Origin: Rosellinia necatrix
Taxonomy: Eukaryota; Ascomycota; Sordariomycetes; Xylariales; Xylariaceae
Length of the DNA: 64,000 nt
Reading direction: 5' to 3'
NCBI GenBank assembly: GCA_021209875.1
Contig: JAGYVD010000005.1
Coordinates: forward strand, 1,736,001-1,800,000
How positions within the stretch are numbered: position 1 is the first letter of the stretch; every line of letters starts with the position of its first letter. The notes below the pieces were generated by a model. That model saw only the letters and a list, made by a program, of their open reading frames with translations, did not search any database and was not told where the DNA came from. The position numbers and the translations under genes were made by a program. Positions 23,201-35,975 of this stretch are shown piece by piece.

Positions 23201-24709
23201 ACGCCCTCTGCTCTTTTACCTCATCGGGCCAGCTTCGAGAGTCTCCGCACCACTGTTTGTTTCTCCGGAGTGGGATGGGGCTCCCACACCATTCCAGGTA
23301 TAATCGCCTACTTCCAGGTAGTGTTTCCGCCTACTTGCCTAATCAGGCAACACAGAGGAGGGAGGGGCCTTGATTGCCCCAAGCCTCAAAACTCCTCCTA
23401 CCTGTATCGCATAGCAAACTTGGTGATCTACCGGCACAGCTAAGTCCGGACCGGAAGGTAGCATAAAAAAAAAAACATTAGAAAACGACGAGCAGATCAG
23501 GGTCCAAGAGTGTCCGAAGCAAGAAGCTTGGATTCGGCTCGCGACAATGTCGATGAACCAGCTGATCGTCGCATACAGGCTCACTCGGTATTCCCGAACG
23601 GCGGGGTAGAGGTAGCGGAGGATATGGAATAAGATGCCCTCTGTCTGTCTATCCAACTTACTAGGTTTGGGTAGGTCGGTTAGTATCCAAGGCACAACAC
23701 CACGTAGTATCCCAACAAATTTCGACAACAACCGGGGACGTGGCACAATCAATCCTAGCCCAGCCCAAGGGTCTCGAAAAACCCCGCGGGCTAGTGATTC
23801 CGATTTTCACTTGGAATGAATGCCGCCAATCTGACGCTAGTATTTAGCCAGCGTACCCCCCCAGCCGCCGCCGGTAGTAGAAAAGCAATTTATATTGAGG
23901 CGAATGAACAAGCGGCTCGAAATTTCATCCCCGTGCTATCGGGTGTAGCAACGAGACTTTAACCTGAGGAAGGGTGCCTCTCTACGGCCTCGGCCAATAC
24001 GCATATCTGTTTTATCAACCCGTCGTGTCGTTGTACTGTAGCCGACACGCCTTCCCACACGATTGACGGTTTACCACAGAAAATCACAGAATAAAGGCAT
24101 AAATAAGGGTTCAGCGTCACCGCCACGAGGACCTAGCAGCAAAGTGGGCGAGACTAGGCTAAGGATGGTATGGGATGAAAACTCATATGTTTATTGGTTG
24201 AGTATAGAGTCACACACAAGACGTGTTTCGCCCATCTCAAGCATGAGCTATGAATGACATTACCAGGTTGGCGGATTAAGGTTGCTAGGTGTACCAGATT
24301 TTGGGAGAAAAAAAACGCGCCGCCCCCAATCTAGTATAGATAACGCCACAGATATCTAGGTATGGTATAGCCCTAATAATTGGTTTCATCATCCCCGGAT
24401 AGTATGTATAGCCTCTTCCTTGGTAGCAATAACCTGGCCGAGCTTTGCCATCTGCGCAGGCCGGGATATGCACTACTCCTAAGTTCATTCCAATATCCGT
24501 TTATAGATACAATCGTCGAAGAGCGTTTTTCCGCCCAAGCCAAAACAGACCCATGGCAGGTGATTAGAGCATCATTATTCGATAGATGCCAGCACCTCTT
24601 AGCCCACGATGAGTCACGATAGGCAGAACTAAGGCATGCAAAGCCCGCTTGGCTGAAAATTTGGGTGATACTCCCTGCGTTGAGCGCCAGCGCGTTGCTT
24701 TATTACCCA
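20290..24709. other. intergenic, 4.4 kb, no gene seen
   Basis: Promoter of the TBC gene on the left, 3' flank of the DIL-domain gene on the right. The longest open frames (142 and 137 codons, near 21853-22281 and 23339-23752) lack recognisable motifs and supporting splice sites. A CT-rich stretch lies at 22590-22665, and TAGGTA-type repeats at 20850-20910 and 22250-22325. Confidence 0.5.
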
Positions 24710-27315
24710 TCACACTTCGAGCACCTCGTTCTCCCAATCTTTCTCTCCAAACATTGGCCGGTTTGGATTTCCACTCAACTCGAGCTTTTCAAGAAACTCC
24801 GGGGGAATAGTAGGAATGTATTTTCTTTCCCGCTCGCGATTAACCCCACCGAAACCTGCCCCAAAAGAGACAAGCATATCCGTGACTGAAGGAAGGGTGA
24901 AGGGCAGCATGAATGACGGGTCAAGGTTGATGCCATCGGGCAATTCATCGTCGCCGTCTGGGGCAAAGCGAGGTGTGCCTTGCGTGCTTGCAGCACCATC
25001 GATATCGTGGCCGTTGAAAGTACTATTTATTGGGGTTGATGGCATACTACTGGGCGGCATGGGCTCAAGCGTCCTCCTCCTCTCTCTCCGTATGGCGGCT
25101 TCCTTTTGTATCGCGTCAAGGTATTTCAACGCACTTTTTGGGAGCCCCTTTTCGCCAACTTCCAGTCGATAGTTCTTAGCAGAGTATATTAACTGCTGGG
25201 GACTCAAGCGTTTGAGTTGTTGTAATGTCCCGACCAATGCCTCCAGATCGTCCGGGTCGAGTGACGAGAAACACTGTAGCCATTGTAGAAGCTGGACGAC
25301 GGGGGCGAGATGTCTGCGTGCGATTTCCATTGTTGTATCACCTGAGGCGTGAGTCTCGCCATATTCGTAATGCTCCGGCTTGCGATTATTCGATCTTGCC
25401 CAGTCCTCTAAAACGGAAACGTTCATTCGGATCTGCATCGCTTTTGTCCTTGCTAAGAACTTCCGGTTGTTCATGATCCGGTTGAAAAGCTCGGCCCCTA
25501 GCCAATAGAGCAGCTGAGAGATTATTTGCAATGTGATCACCGAGTGAATGTCATAAAGGTCGAGGACGAATAGCGTAGACGAAAGGAGTGAGGTTACGTT
25601 GCGGGGAGCCGGTTTGGCGCGCTGCTTTGGGGATGGAGGTCGGTACCGTTTCTCGAGAGGCTCCGCCTTGACCTCCTTTTTTCTCTTGAATAACTTCCAT
25701 TCATGTTGGAAAGTGACGTCCTCGAGACCTGGAATTGTCTCGTGGTCCAGCATCGCTGGCTCTAGAACTTTATCCATTCGTCTTTCAGCGTCTCTTACGA
25801 TGAGAATAAATATCTCGTTGATCAATTCCGAGAGTTGTGCTTGGAATTCAGTTGTCGCCTCGAGTAGTCCAGTGTCTTTCCTCAAGTAGTGCAGCAGTAA
25901 CGTTGCGTTTGACATCCAAAATGCCAATATTGTCATATCCCACTGATATCGTTCCACGACATCGTTTATTTTGCCCTGGGCGTTAACGAGTAGTTTCTCC
26001 AGAAGCTCGTGGCTTGCATGGTAATGCGCATAACGAGCGCTTAGGAATATCATGTTCGCGGGTACGGGCTTCTGAGATGGTGATCGTTGTGGGCGCATGT
26101 TTGTAATGATAATGTCGAGTATTTTGTCGAGCTCGCTCTCCTGGAACACGAACATCTGATCATGCAAACAACGGTTCCAGTCAAACTCTTGCTGATCCTC
26201 CTCAAACTCGTCCATGGGCTTTGTAGGTTAGTTAAGCGATCTATTATCCATCTGGTCTGGGAACTTGCCTCCGGCTGGTCATCAAACCCCATATTTCCAA
26301 GATCAACTTCGAGGTCCCTCGCACTATCCATCATCATCCGACGTCGAATTTCATTCTCAGCCATTTCCTCTTCAAACCTATCTTGGGAAAAACCGGGGTT
26401 GTAGAAATCATCCGTCACCCCGGCACTCCCAATGGCGTAACCGTTATCGTGTAAATAAAAGGACATTTCACTATCAGGGGGGACAAAGTCGAACGCGGTT
26501 CTACCGGACGATGTCTTCGCCTCCGGGGACGCCCCATTATCCAGCAATATCTTTGCAATCCCCTTGTGTCGGTTTGTCATGGCCCACATCAGAGCGCTCC
26601 AATGGTTTCGATCCTGCTTATCGACATCCGCGCCGGCATCCACAAGAGCCTGAACAACGCTTTCATGTCCCTGTAGACAACATCGTGAGCTGTGGCCGAA
26701 TAGATGTGTGGACAGATCACTTACAAAGCAGCTAGCATATATCAACGGAGGCGTACCGTCTTCATCTAGGGCATTCACATCGACGAAATTTTTGGCCTTG
26801 CCATCGAGAATCTTAGCTACTTGTGAAATATCGCCGTTACTAGAGGCCATATTCAGCGCTTTCTGCAGCATAGTTCTCTTCTCCCTCTCAGACAGCTTAT
26901 TATCGTCCGCAACGGCATCGACATCGTCAAAAGTCTGTCCACCACGGTGCTGGGCCTGCACTTGTAGCATCTCCATGAGCCGCGTGTCACTATCGGTGAT
27001 CCCCTGCGTCAAGTGCCGGTCGTAATCTGGATCGTCGAGCGCCAGGTTGTTGAATTGCAATGGTTTCGCGGGGATCGGACTGGTCAGGAACTGCGACTGG
27101 CCTATTCGAAGAGAGTGGTTAGCGGGCGAATACCGGGAACTCTAGGGCAACAGGCGATGCACACCTTGCCATCCATCGTACATTTCTGTTTCGGGTACGA
27201 GGTCTGTTAGGACGACCTTGCGATCGTCGAGCGACTTAGGGAGGTCGGCGGGGAGAGCCCGTGGCTTTGTATCGCTGCTCCCGAACCCCCCGCCATCAGA
27301 GTCCCCGAAATCCAT
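24710..27315 (-). CDS. ankyrin-repeat and DIL (dilute) domain protein
   Basis: Four exons join in phase: 27315-27165, 27101-26725, 26670-26269 and 26218-24710, giving 812 residues. The start is MDFGDSDGGGFGS. Ankyrin repeats lie around residues 140-270, with motifs such as DEDGTPPLIYASCFGHESVV, ADVDKQDRNHWSALMWAM and ASPEAKTSSGRTAFDF. The remainder (from about residue 400) is an all-helical DIL-type region, with ATLLLHYLRKDTGLL early and the core TLQIISQLLYWLGAELFNRI at about 540-560. DIL is the cargo-binding fold at the tail of class V myosins. Fission yeast has an uncharacterised protein with the same DIL plus ankyrin architecture; I rely on memory for that. A role in cargo or membrane attachment is inference. 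The third intron uses a GC donor (GAG-GCAAGT). Confidence 0.92.
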
Positions 27316-28116
27316 CTCTCGTTACCAGGAGGCATGGGACTGTCGGCTGCTTAGGAGCTTGTCGGAACGGAGGCACACCCCGGCATGCTTCGTCGCATTC
27401 AGGGAAAGGGGACGAGGGTCGGGGTCAACTTCGTAGCCGCAGAGAGTGTTTATTGCTCGGGATGCAGCTAGGATGTCATTTAGGTACAGAGTGTTCCAGA
27501 GCTGCCAATTCGATGCCCACGTCCACGTCGCGACAACGATAGACGTTCATGTAGCGTTAGAGGTTGAGGCGTTGAGGCGTTGAGGCGTTGTTGAGGCGTT
27601 GAGTTGAGGGGCTGCCGACCTCCTTACCTAAGTACCTACCTAGGCAGGCAACGACGTAAATGCCATTGGTAAAGCGGGATTGTTGGCCCGTGCGCTCTAC
27701 GAAACTCGAGTGTCTAGGCGCATCTAGACTAAAAGTCAGACTAAATATGCTGCATAACAAGTACCTTACACTAACCTAGCCTAACCTTGTCTCATTCTTC
27801 GATGCCTGCGCGCAATTAAGTATAGATGTACATATATACACAAACATATATGCCTCCTGTATCTGCCTAAGTAGGTACCTAGGTAGATACCAGATAGGTA
27901 GGTAGGTACTTAATTTACCATGCCTATTTTAAGGACCTATCTGCAAACAGCCGTGGTTTAAACTACAACAAATCAAATCTAAACCTGAGCGTATCAGTGC
28001 TGATAGTTATGAGTGTCTTAGCCTGTCATGGTATTTTTATATGTATTCATAGAAGCCTTGGTCATGCTTAGTGGGTAGATCTCTGCCCAGTTGTCTCGAG
28101 TTTGGTTCATTGATCT
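27316..28116. other. intergenic with a short tandem repeat
   Basis: Promoter of the DIL-domain gene and 3' flank of allantoicase. A GAGGCGTT-type tandem repeat lies at 27560-27612 and a TAGGTACC patch at 27860-27910. Confidence 0.6.
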
Positions 28117-29299
28117 TTAAATGGCCCTCTTGGCTAGTACCCGCAGCCGCTTTACGCCTCCGTCGGGTATAATGGTGAGTTTCACGTGAGTGAAAGGTTG
28201 GCCTTTGATCAGGCAATCAAAAGCGTGCTCCTGGTCCGGTCCGCATTTTCTCGGCTCCAGTACCTCAGTCCACCCTTGGGCATTAGCTCCTGGCTCTCCA
28301 TGATCATTCCACTCAATTGCATCAAGCTTCGCTGATTGGGGAAAGTTTCCTCTGAAGAAAGCCGTGTCGATGACAAAGCTCTGGATCAAGGCTGCAGCCC
28401 CGAGACGAATAATGGCCCAATCGACATGTCCCTTACTTCGCGAACGAGCCGTTTCCCAACCGTCTCCCATGTCCTTACCTCGGCCTGGGAGGATTAGATT
28501 GTCCTTGGTTCCGAAGTGCTGATCGCTACATGAGATAGCCACCGCGCCATTCTGGGCCGCCGCTAGATCAAATATCGCCTCTTTATCGTCAGGGAAGACA
28601 GGCACAGCGTGGCCAAATAGCCGGAATCGGGCAATGCCACCGTCGGGATACATATTTAGGCGCACGTGGGTATACCGCTTCCCTGTAGGGTTGTCTAGCT
28701 TCCATCCAAATCGTTGGGAGGGACCGCATTCTTGTAGGCCAAGGATAGCTTCCCAGCCCCCCCTCTCCCCTTTCCATGAGAGAACCTCGTCGTCATCCGA
28801 ATTAAAGCAGCCCTCGATAGAGACGATAGGAGCATGGTTACCCGAGAAGAACGCCGTGTCAACTTCGACGCCTTCTACAGTTCCCGAAGCAACGCCTAGG
28901 CGGATGACAACCCAGTCAAAAGATTGCGAGTTGTGTCTTCTCGTCTCCCAGCCGTCGTACCAGGCGCCAGTATACACCATCTTACCAGGCTGCCTGGTCG
29001 GAGGTGTCGGCGTCAGCAAATTGCTGGCTTCGGCAAACCATTCATCCGAGAAGCCCAGGACTTTTCCGCCCAAAGCGCCAGAGATGAGATCTATAAATGC
29101 CGGGTTAGCTCGGCGCAGCCGCGGTGTGAAGCATAGAAGTCCCTTGGTTGGCTTCCGTTGCACAATTAAGCATTTCCTTGCCCAACCTTTGACCGGTGGA
29201 CTTACCAATACAGCTAGACCGGAATGTCTTGTCAATATCCTCCGAAGGGATTCTTGTCGCGCTGACAGGGTCGAGCTTATACTCAATGTCCTCCATCAT
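28117..29299 (-). CDS. DAL2: allantoicase
   Basis: Allantoicase hydrolyses allantoate to ureidoglycolate and urea in purine breakdown, letting the fungus use uric acid and allantoin as nitrogen sources. Two exons, 29299-29206 and 29090-28117, are separated by a 115-nt intron (GTAAGT to TTATAG). They give 355 residues, close to the yeast enzyme. The junction restores SSCIDLISGALGG. The protein contains the duplicated jelly-roll allantoicase repeat. Copy one has KMVYTGAWYDGWETRRHNS, VVIRLGV, VDTAFFSGNHAP and THVRLNMYPDGGIARFRLFG. Copy two has GDGWETARSRSKGHVDWAII, IDTAFFRGNFPQS and THVKLTIIPDGGVKRLRVL. A second Met at 29296 could also start translation. It is divergent from the cytochrome b561 gene across 853 bp. 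Confidence 0.95.
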
Positions 29300-30152
29300 T
29301 CAAGATCGTCGCAGGAATACGTATTATGGGTGGCTATTGTGTACAAGTAAAATGAGGGTTGAGGAAACGAGAATTGCTCCAGCAAGATGTCACCCCTCAA
29401 TTGATTACTTTCACGTAATTATTGTCAAAATGGCCAGTGGCCCAAGAAACCGCCGGTGGGTCGCCGGAGAACGGCTTTGGCCGATGACGACCTCGGCTTG
29501 CCATATTGATCGGCGGTGGCGATTATAAAAACAAACAATCCGAAGTTATTCAATGCGATTCACAAAAGTTTCACAACTATTTATCTAGGCCATAGCGTAA
29601 TATTTGGGGAATCGTTTACCGGAAGTGCGGTATGATTTATACGTTACATGTGGCTTCAAGGGGCGCACCTTCGTTGGAGGTAGGTAGGTACCTATCTACA
29701 GCAGTGCGCAGGGGGTGAGAGGCGACAATCTGTGAGCAGCTGAAATGCACATACATACCTCATACCCAACTCCGAGCACCCCACGCGCCGGTCTCTTAAC
29801 CCCGCCTACCAGTATACCTACCTACCTAGGTAGGTAGGTAGGTGGGTACCTGCGATAAGACACCTTAGACATCGGGTCTAGTGAAATACATTTCTTCTGA
29901 TTGGACGAAGCTGGGAGAGCTTGTTTGGTGGAAGCTCTCCCAAGACAAGGCACTCACATATTCGTCATCGAGGGTAGGAATTGGCTGAGCAGGCAGCCCA
30001 TCTCTTGAACCTTCCCTCTTAAATCCCAGTCTCAGCGGTAGATATTTTATCTTGCTTTCCAAGGTTGCTCGGAGCTTATTTTCATCCTACCACCGCCGCA
30101 TCAGCTCTCTATTTAACCTTCGAGACATCCACCCCCTTCCTCATTGTTCGCA
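29300..30152. promoter_or_regulatory. shared divergent promoter region, allantoicase and b561
   Basis: This gap serves two divergent genes. It holds HGATAR words, the binding core of AreA/NIT2-type nitrogen activators, at 29581-29586, 29692-29697, 29853-29858 and 30047-30052. About two to three are expected by chance in this length, so the enrichment is not significant. A TAGGTACC patch lies at 29680-29850. Confidence 0.35.
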
Positions 30153-31179
30153 ATGGCCTCAGCGACGGGAATACCCCAACACACCCCGATCGATCCGGAC
30201 ACGGACGGACAAATGGGCGACATGGAACCGCTATTGGGGCGGCCAGGGGATGTATCTCAAAGGGACGATGCTCCCATCATTAAAAACCTCGTTCTTGGTA
30301 TGTTCTTTTTTTTCCTATTCATCTCTATCGTGCATTTGTTCCAGCGGTCTCCGGAATCCAAATCTTGTTCTTTTTTGAATATTTTGGATAGTGTCACTTC
30401 CCCCACACTCCGCCTCCACGCTGCCCGCTGTCTTCCGCCACCACCCCCCCCCCTCCTCACCGCCCAGCGATCAGCCTCTATATAGTCAATTCACCGAGCC
30501 TTAAATACTCTATTTGCCTCGAGACACGCTCATTTCCGCATCCGTCCTTCTCTCGCCATGGCAAAGCTCATACAGTCTTCAGGCACTGGCGTTCTTGCCG
30601 AGGTTGCCGCTCTCTTGCTCGTTACTTCTGTCTGGGCGTCCGTGTTTCTCCAGCCTCTTATCCTCTTCTCGGTACATCCACTCGCGCAATCTCTAGGAGT
30701 TCTTGTTCTCCTGCAATCAATTTTAGTGCTGCAGCCGACACACACGGGTGCCCAGAAGCAGGTTGGACAGAAGATTCATGCAGGGCTAAACCTGCTAGCG
30801 TTCGCCACCTTCATTGTCGGTGTCGTGTCCATTGAAGTCAATAAATTCCAAAATAACGGCCCACACTTCCATTCTGTTCACGGCTATCTCGGGGTCATCA
30901 CGTCGATCTGGATCCTAGTCCAGTATCTTGTCGGTTTCACCATGTTCGGTGTCCCTGCCTTGTATGGCGGTGAGGCGAACGCCAAAAAAGATCTGGAAAT
31001 ACCACCGTACCAGCGGCTACGTGCTCTTATTGCTCATGCTAGCCACTGTCACGAGCGCCGTCAAGACCCCGTATAACCAAAATGTGCTGGGGCTCAAGCT
31101 CTGGGCAATGATTGTCATATCTGTCCTAACAATCGTCGGCGTGTATCCTCGCATCAAAAAGCAAAAGCTTGGATTTTAG
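30153..31179 (+). CDS. cytochrome b561-type membrane protein, frameshifted at an A run
   Basis: Cytochrome b561 proteins carry two haems across a membrane bilayer and move electrons through it. Exon 1 (30153-30297) encodes a hydrophilic N-terminus with MEPLLGRPG. A 285-nt intron (GTATGT to TTCAG) leads to exon 2 at 30583, restoring KNLVLGTGVLAEVAALLL. Helices follow with candidate haem ligands in SVHPLAQS, QKIHAGLN and HSVHGYLG. The fourth expected histidine (KYHRTSGYVLL) and the last helices, ending PRIKKQKLGF at 31179, lie in a different frame. The frame changes inside the A6 run at 30984-30989 (GCCAAAAAAG). One A fewer would give an uninterrupted family-like sequence. As written, translation ends at 31076 without that histidine. 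Sequencing error, a recent null allele or recoding are all possible. I chose the ATG at 30153, the first in frame. Confidence 0.85.
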
Positions 31180-32705
31180 GAGATTACCGGTACAGCCCAC
31201 GAGACACAGTCTCGCCAGGAATAGGGCAAGAGAGAGAGGGAAATGGCAGGGGGGGGGGGGCCGGATCGCGGTAGGCAATTAGCAAATACCGTGATATGGA
31301 AAATTGTGGCTTTGGCTCCTCACTCTCGAGATAAAGGTATGAAAACTCACAGGTGGCTGGAATATAAATATCGAGGGTATTAGTTCTACTTTAGCATCAG
31401 GCGTCTGGTAGTATTCGGTTTTGTAGGCAGCTAGGTCAAAGGACGTGTAACTCAGCCAGTTAGATGGTGATTCGAACGCACATATTTGCATATTCCGTTT
31501 CTACATCGTAGGGCTTTTGCACGACTTTATTATCACCGAAATCCAGGGGCGGCCATATCAGTTTGCGTCGACCAAGTGAGCTCGTAGGCATCTCGAAATA
31601 TGTTTTGTCGGTTTAATCAGGACGGAATCGGGGCAGGGAAATGTACTAGTGTTAACCTGGCATTATAAATAAATATAAACTACCGAAAGACTGCATATTA
31701 CGTCTGCCGGTGCTTGGTTTCTTCTTGTCACACCTATTATCACTCATCGTCGACCTACCTCTTCGTTCATCTCATAGGACCCACAGTGATCCTCATTAAA
31801 AGTTGCCGTAGAGGGCCCCAGGATCCCAGTACCACGGGGCAGAGACAAAGTATATCATAGACTAAGTAGGTTGGTGGGTAGTAGGTACTTAGTTATGGTA
31901 TTTTTCTTGTCTCCCATAACCCTGACTCAACTTTATCCAAGGTCTGCCCAGGCATGCTGCATACCCAAGGGGTAAACAAACTCGAAATAGTAAACCTAAA
32001 GCTTTTACCACCCGGGTAGATACCTAGGGTAGGGTAGCTAGCTACACGTACCTACCTAGGTAGTTATGTAGATAGTTATGTAGGTATTTAAATATATGCC
32101 TATTACACTACCCCGGGTTTGCCCAGGTAGATAGTTCCTTAGCATGTAACTCCCTATGGCCCGACCGTGTCCGGCTAGTCGTGTTACTTACTTGGTCTAG
32201 TGTCCGCGCACCGACAGGGACGCTAGCGCGTTGGCGCGGTCCGCGTTGCATACAATGGTGCACTTCATGCTGGGTAGCTTGTAGGTTATAGGGGTGGCTG
32301 GGGCTTGGCTCAGACAGTGGTGGCATGGCATTGCGTCGGGCCATCGTCATAACTATCTGACCTCCAACCATAACACTTCAATATCTAGCAATATACTTAA
32401 CCAATATACTTCACCAATAAGGCTGTTTACCAGAGCACAGAGAATCTGATGTTTGAAGGCCATCCGGCATTCGCAGTGCCTTGTCATTTCACGGCCACCA
32501 GGTTACAGTAAGACCCTCGGCCAAACACAAAGCTCCCCCCGAGATATCCGGTTGTAGGTAGCACGACGATCACGGCATCGTCGGTGTACGCCAATACCTC
32601 CCTCCAAGAGCCCCGACCAATATACCCAGGTCGTCTCAGCGTACTGCGTTCGTCGTGGTCGCAGCCGGCTGCATCAGTGCGATCCTATCGCCATCATTTA
32701 TTAGC
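31180..32705. other. intergenic, no gene seen
   Basis: 3' flank of the b561 gene and promoter of the M13 peptidase gene. A G homopolymer lies near 31250-31260 and TAGGTACC words at 32010-32100. Open frames are short and featureless. Confidence 0.5.
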
Positions 32706-35700
32706 ATGGCCGGGCGACAGCAACCGAACCAAGCAGCGGTGGACGATAACGAGAGGGCCCCTCTCCTCCGTCGTTCGGCTAAACCGCAGGCTGATGCCAC
32801 CGCCGAGGCCAGACGGGATGGCAATGGGGATGGCACCGAGGGCGGAGATCTTCGTCAACTCATTGATGATGTCAAATCTTGGCGTCGCCGTCGCTGGATC
32901 TCACTGGTCGCCAGTATCCTGCTCATCACTGGGTTCGTTGTGATATTATTACTAGGTGGAGGTACGTACTTTGACGTCTCACTACATGGGTATTTCCCGC
33001 TGGCGGGGGCGAGGTTGATATTATCCCTCCGGGTTGGAACAATATCAACCAATTCACCGTCTCCTCCATGTCGCATGAGACGATGCTGGAAGAAGTCTCT
33101 ACCGCTGTAATCTCACGGTGTATATGATATATGGGCTCCATCTCCGATCGGCCCCTCGCCTGATGCCTTGCATTCAATATCAGTTCCTCTTACCTGCACC
33201 CGCCACAGCGATCTAGACCGGCAACAGGCACTGCAATCCCTCTCATATTTGTATCCAGCTAAACGGACGTACTACAGCGCTGTCACACAAGAAGAGGAAA
33301 ACCCCAAACATGACTACATCTATCTGTATGACGCCTGCATGCATTCATGCCGCATCCGAAATTCTTTGTGAGTCACTCGCCTGCGATTACTGCGTGGTTC
33401 TCTCCAACATAAAAGCTTATCTTTGCCTAGACAATCTTTCACCCGATTATAAGAATCTTGATCCTTGTGGTCAATTTGACCACCTCGTTTGCGATGGGTT
33501 CGGGGCTCGCCATGATATCCCTGAGGATCGGTCGTCCTACTCGACGGCCTCCATCATGTCTGATAACGGTCGAACCACTCTCAGGCACATCCTAGAATCC
33601 CCGTACCCAGGCGATTCTAAGGTATGTATAATCAATTTTTCCTCGGCGAACAACCCTGCTTCCTAGATGGTGGAAGAGGCTTTCGGAATCTCTGACACCT
33701 ATATAGCACTCCTCATTTTCGCCTATGAATCTCCAACGGCTTGTGGCATCGACCGATGAAGACAATTTCCTAACTATGCAGGAATCTTACAAGGCCTGTA
33801 TGAATGAGGCAACGCTGAAGGAAATCGGCGTTTCCCCCTTGACCGACCTTATCGGCGAAGTCGCTCGTTCCTTCCCAGTAGACAATGAAATGTACGGCAC
33901 AGAGGAACCTCTACAGCCAGAAGATTATGCCAAACTCAGTGATACTATCTTGCTTCTCGAACAACTTGGAGTTACATCGTTCGAATCGCTATACACTGGT
34001 GCAGATGATAAGAATCCCGTACGTCTCACTATCACCTTTTCTCAAGTACCCGTTTCTTACTAGCATAGGATGTGGTGATCGTTCAAGCCATGCCGGCAGG
34101 GTACAATCTCCCTTCACCTGAATACTATACGGACAACGATACTCTGAAGCAGTATCAAGTCATGCTGGAACAAGTATTTTCTTCTCTGCTTCCGACTGCT
34201 ACCTCTCGGGATTCTGCGATTCAACTTGCACAATCAGTAATCGAGCTTGAGAAGAAGATTGCCATTTTGACGCCACCCCCAGAGACCAGACAGGATGTCA
34301 CAGTAAGTGATAACTAGAGAGAGCAAAGCGTGTACGACTACATATGACTAATGACAACAGAAATATTACAACATCGTCCAAGTTGCTGAAGTAGGGAAGA
34401 TCGGCCCAGCACTGGGATTGGACAAGGTTGTGAAAGGGCTATCCCCCGTAGACCACACACCAGATACGATGCTCCTAGCTTTTCCTGAATTCTTAGCGAA
34501 TGTCTCTCATATTGTCTCCGAGACCCCAAAATCTACGATACAGGCGTTCTTAATCTGGAACTTAGTCGTCTCTTACTCGTCATACATTGAGGCCCCTGAA
34601 GTTGAATCCATTGATCGTTTCAACAACGTCCTAGCAGGCCGAGTAAGTACTTATAAATTTATAAACACTGACATATTTATCTTCTACTAACCATTCTCCA
34701 GGACCCTGAGACCAAGTCGGAGCGATGGAAGACGTGCTTGAGTTATGTTGACGGAACGGTTGGCTGGATTCTAAGCCGTTTCTATATCGAAGCTGCATTT
34801 TCAGAGGCTGCTAAGGATTACGGAGACCAAATCATTTTAGATATAAAGCAACAGTTCACTACAAAGCTAGGTGAGCTCAGTTGGATGGACGACTCAGTCA
34901 AGAAACTAGCGGCGAACAAAGTCCACAATATTGACCAGAAAATCGGATATCCGACGGAATCACCCAATATCATGGACCCGGACGCATTACGAGATTACTA
35001 CAAGGGCTTGAAGATCACGGACTCTTTCTTCGACAATTCGCTATCCAGCAATAAGTTCTCAGCAAATCAGACATGGTCGGCCCTAGGTAAGCCAGTGGAC
35101 CGAGGTGAATGGGGCATGCAGGCCGACATCGTCAACGCCTACTATAATCCCGCGGGTAATGAGATTGTAAGTGATTTAGAGACTAGGGATTTGCCTACCT
35201 ATGAGATTTTTAATCAGAAATACTGACACTGCCCTGAAGGTTTTCCCGGCTGGTATTATGCAATTTCCTGTCTTCTCTGTGGATCTACCAGGATACGTTT
35301 CCTACGGAGCTTTCGCATCAGTAGCCGGGCACGAATTGTCACACGCTTTTGATAATTCTGGTCGGCATTATGACGAGAACGGCAGTAAGTTATGCCCTCT
35401 TATGCCCCTTTGTGGGTTCAACGACTCCCTCTTATGGTAGATACTCTGAGCCGGCGACAATGAAATTCCTAGCAGTTCATCTGTTCCCATGTGTAACCCA
35501 TCCGGAAGCACAAATACTAATATGAATTACCACAGATTTTACTGACTGGTGGACAAACCGAACGGTTGAGGAGTTCGACAAACGCGCCGACTGCTTTGTC
35601 GACCAATACAATAACTTCACCATCGATGGCAATGACGGCAAACTCCTACACGTCAATGGTAAATTGACGTTAGGCGAAAATATCGCAGACGCAGGCGGTG

Positions 35701-35975
35701 TCGCGGCAGCCTTCGCAGCGTGGAAGAAGCGTGATGCAGCCAATCCGGACCAGAGTTTGCCGGGCCTTGATCATTTCACTCACGACCAGCTCTTCTTCGT
35801 CTTTTACGCTAATTGGTGGTGCGGCAAGGTCCGTAGGGAGCAAGCTATTAATTATATTTTCACCGACCCGCATTCCCCTGCTTTTGCTCGAATTCTGGGC
35901 ACTACCGCAAATTCGAGGGCGTTCAGGGAGAGTTTTGATTGTCCAGTCAAGGAGCCCACCTGCGAACTTTGGTAA
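32706..35975 (+). CDS. M13 family metallopeptidase (neprilysin/ECE-like), type II membrane protein
   Basis: This zinc endopeptidase family cleaves short peptides outside the cell. I join nine exons: 32706-32961, 33278-33367, 33431-33621, 33707-34018, 34069-34302, 34361-34642, 34702-35166, 35240-35384 and 35536-35975, all in phase, giving 804 residues. A single membrane anchor follows SWRRRRW at about residues 64-84, with the N-terminus inside. The catalytic motif is HELSHAFD (His641, Glu642, His645), the third zinc ligand is Glu706 in GENIADAGG, and substrate-binding NAYYNP is present. The chain ends in CELW, matching the family's terminal CxxW. Family cysteines appear after the anchor (TPACIHAASEILYNLSP, DPCGQFDHLVC). 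The acceptor of the first intron (33277) is the least certain: it is frame-consistent but leaves a basic segment (KKRKTP). The gene is convergent with the arylsulfotransferase gene. Confidence 0.93.

Noticed and set aside
23339..23752. 137-codon minus-strand frame
   Set aside because: No domain, and no splice context that extends it.
29300..30152. GATA-site cluster for nitrogen control of allantoicase
   Set aside because: Four HGATAR words in about 850 bp is close to chance, so it is kept only as a note on the promoter.
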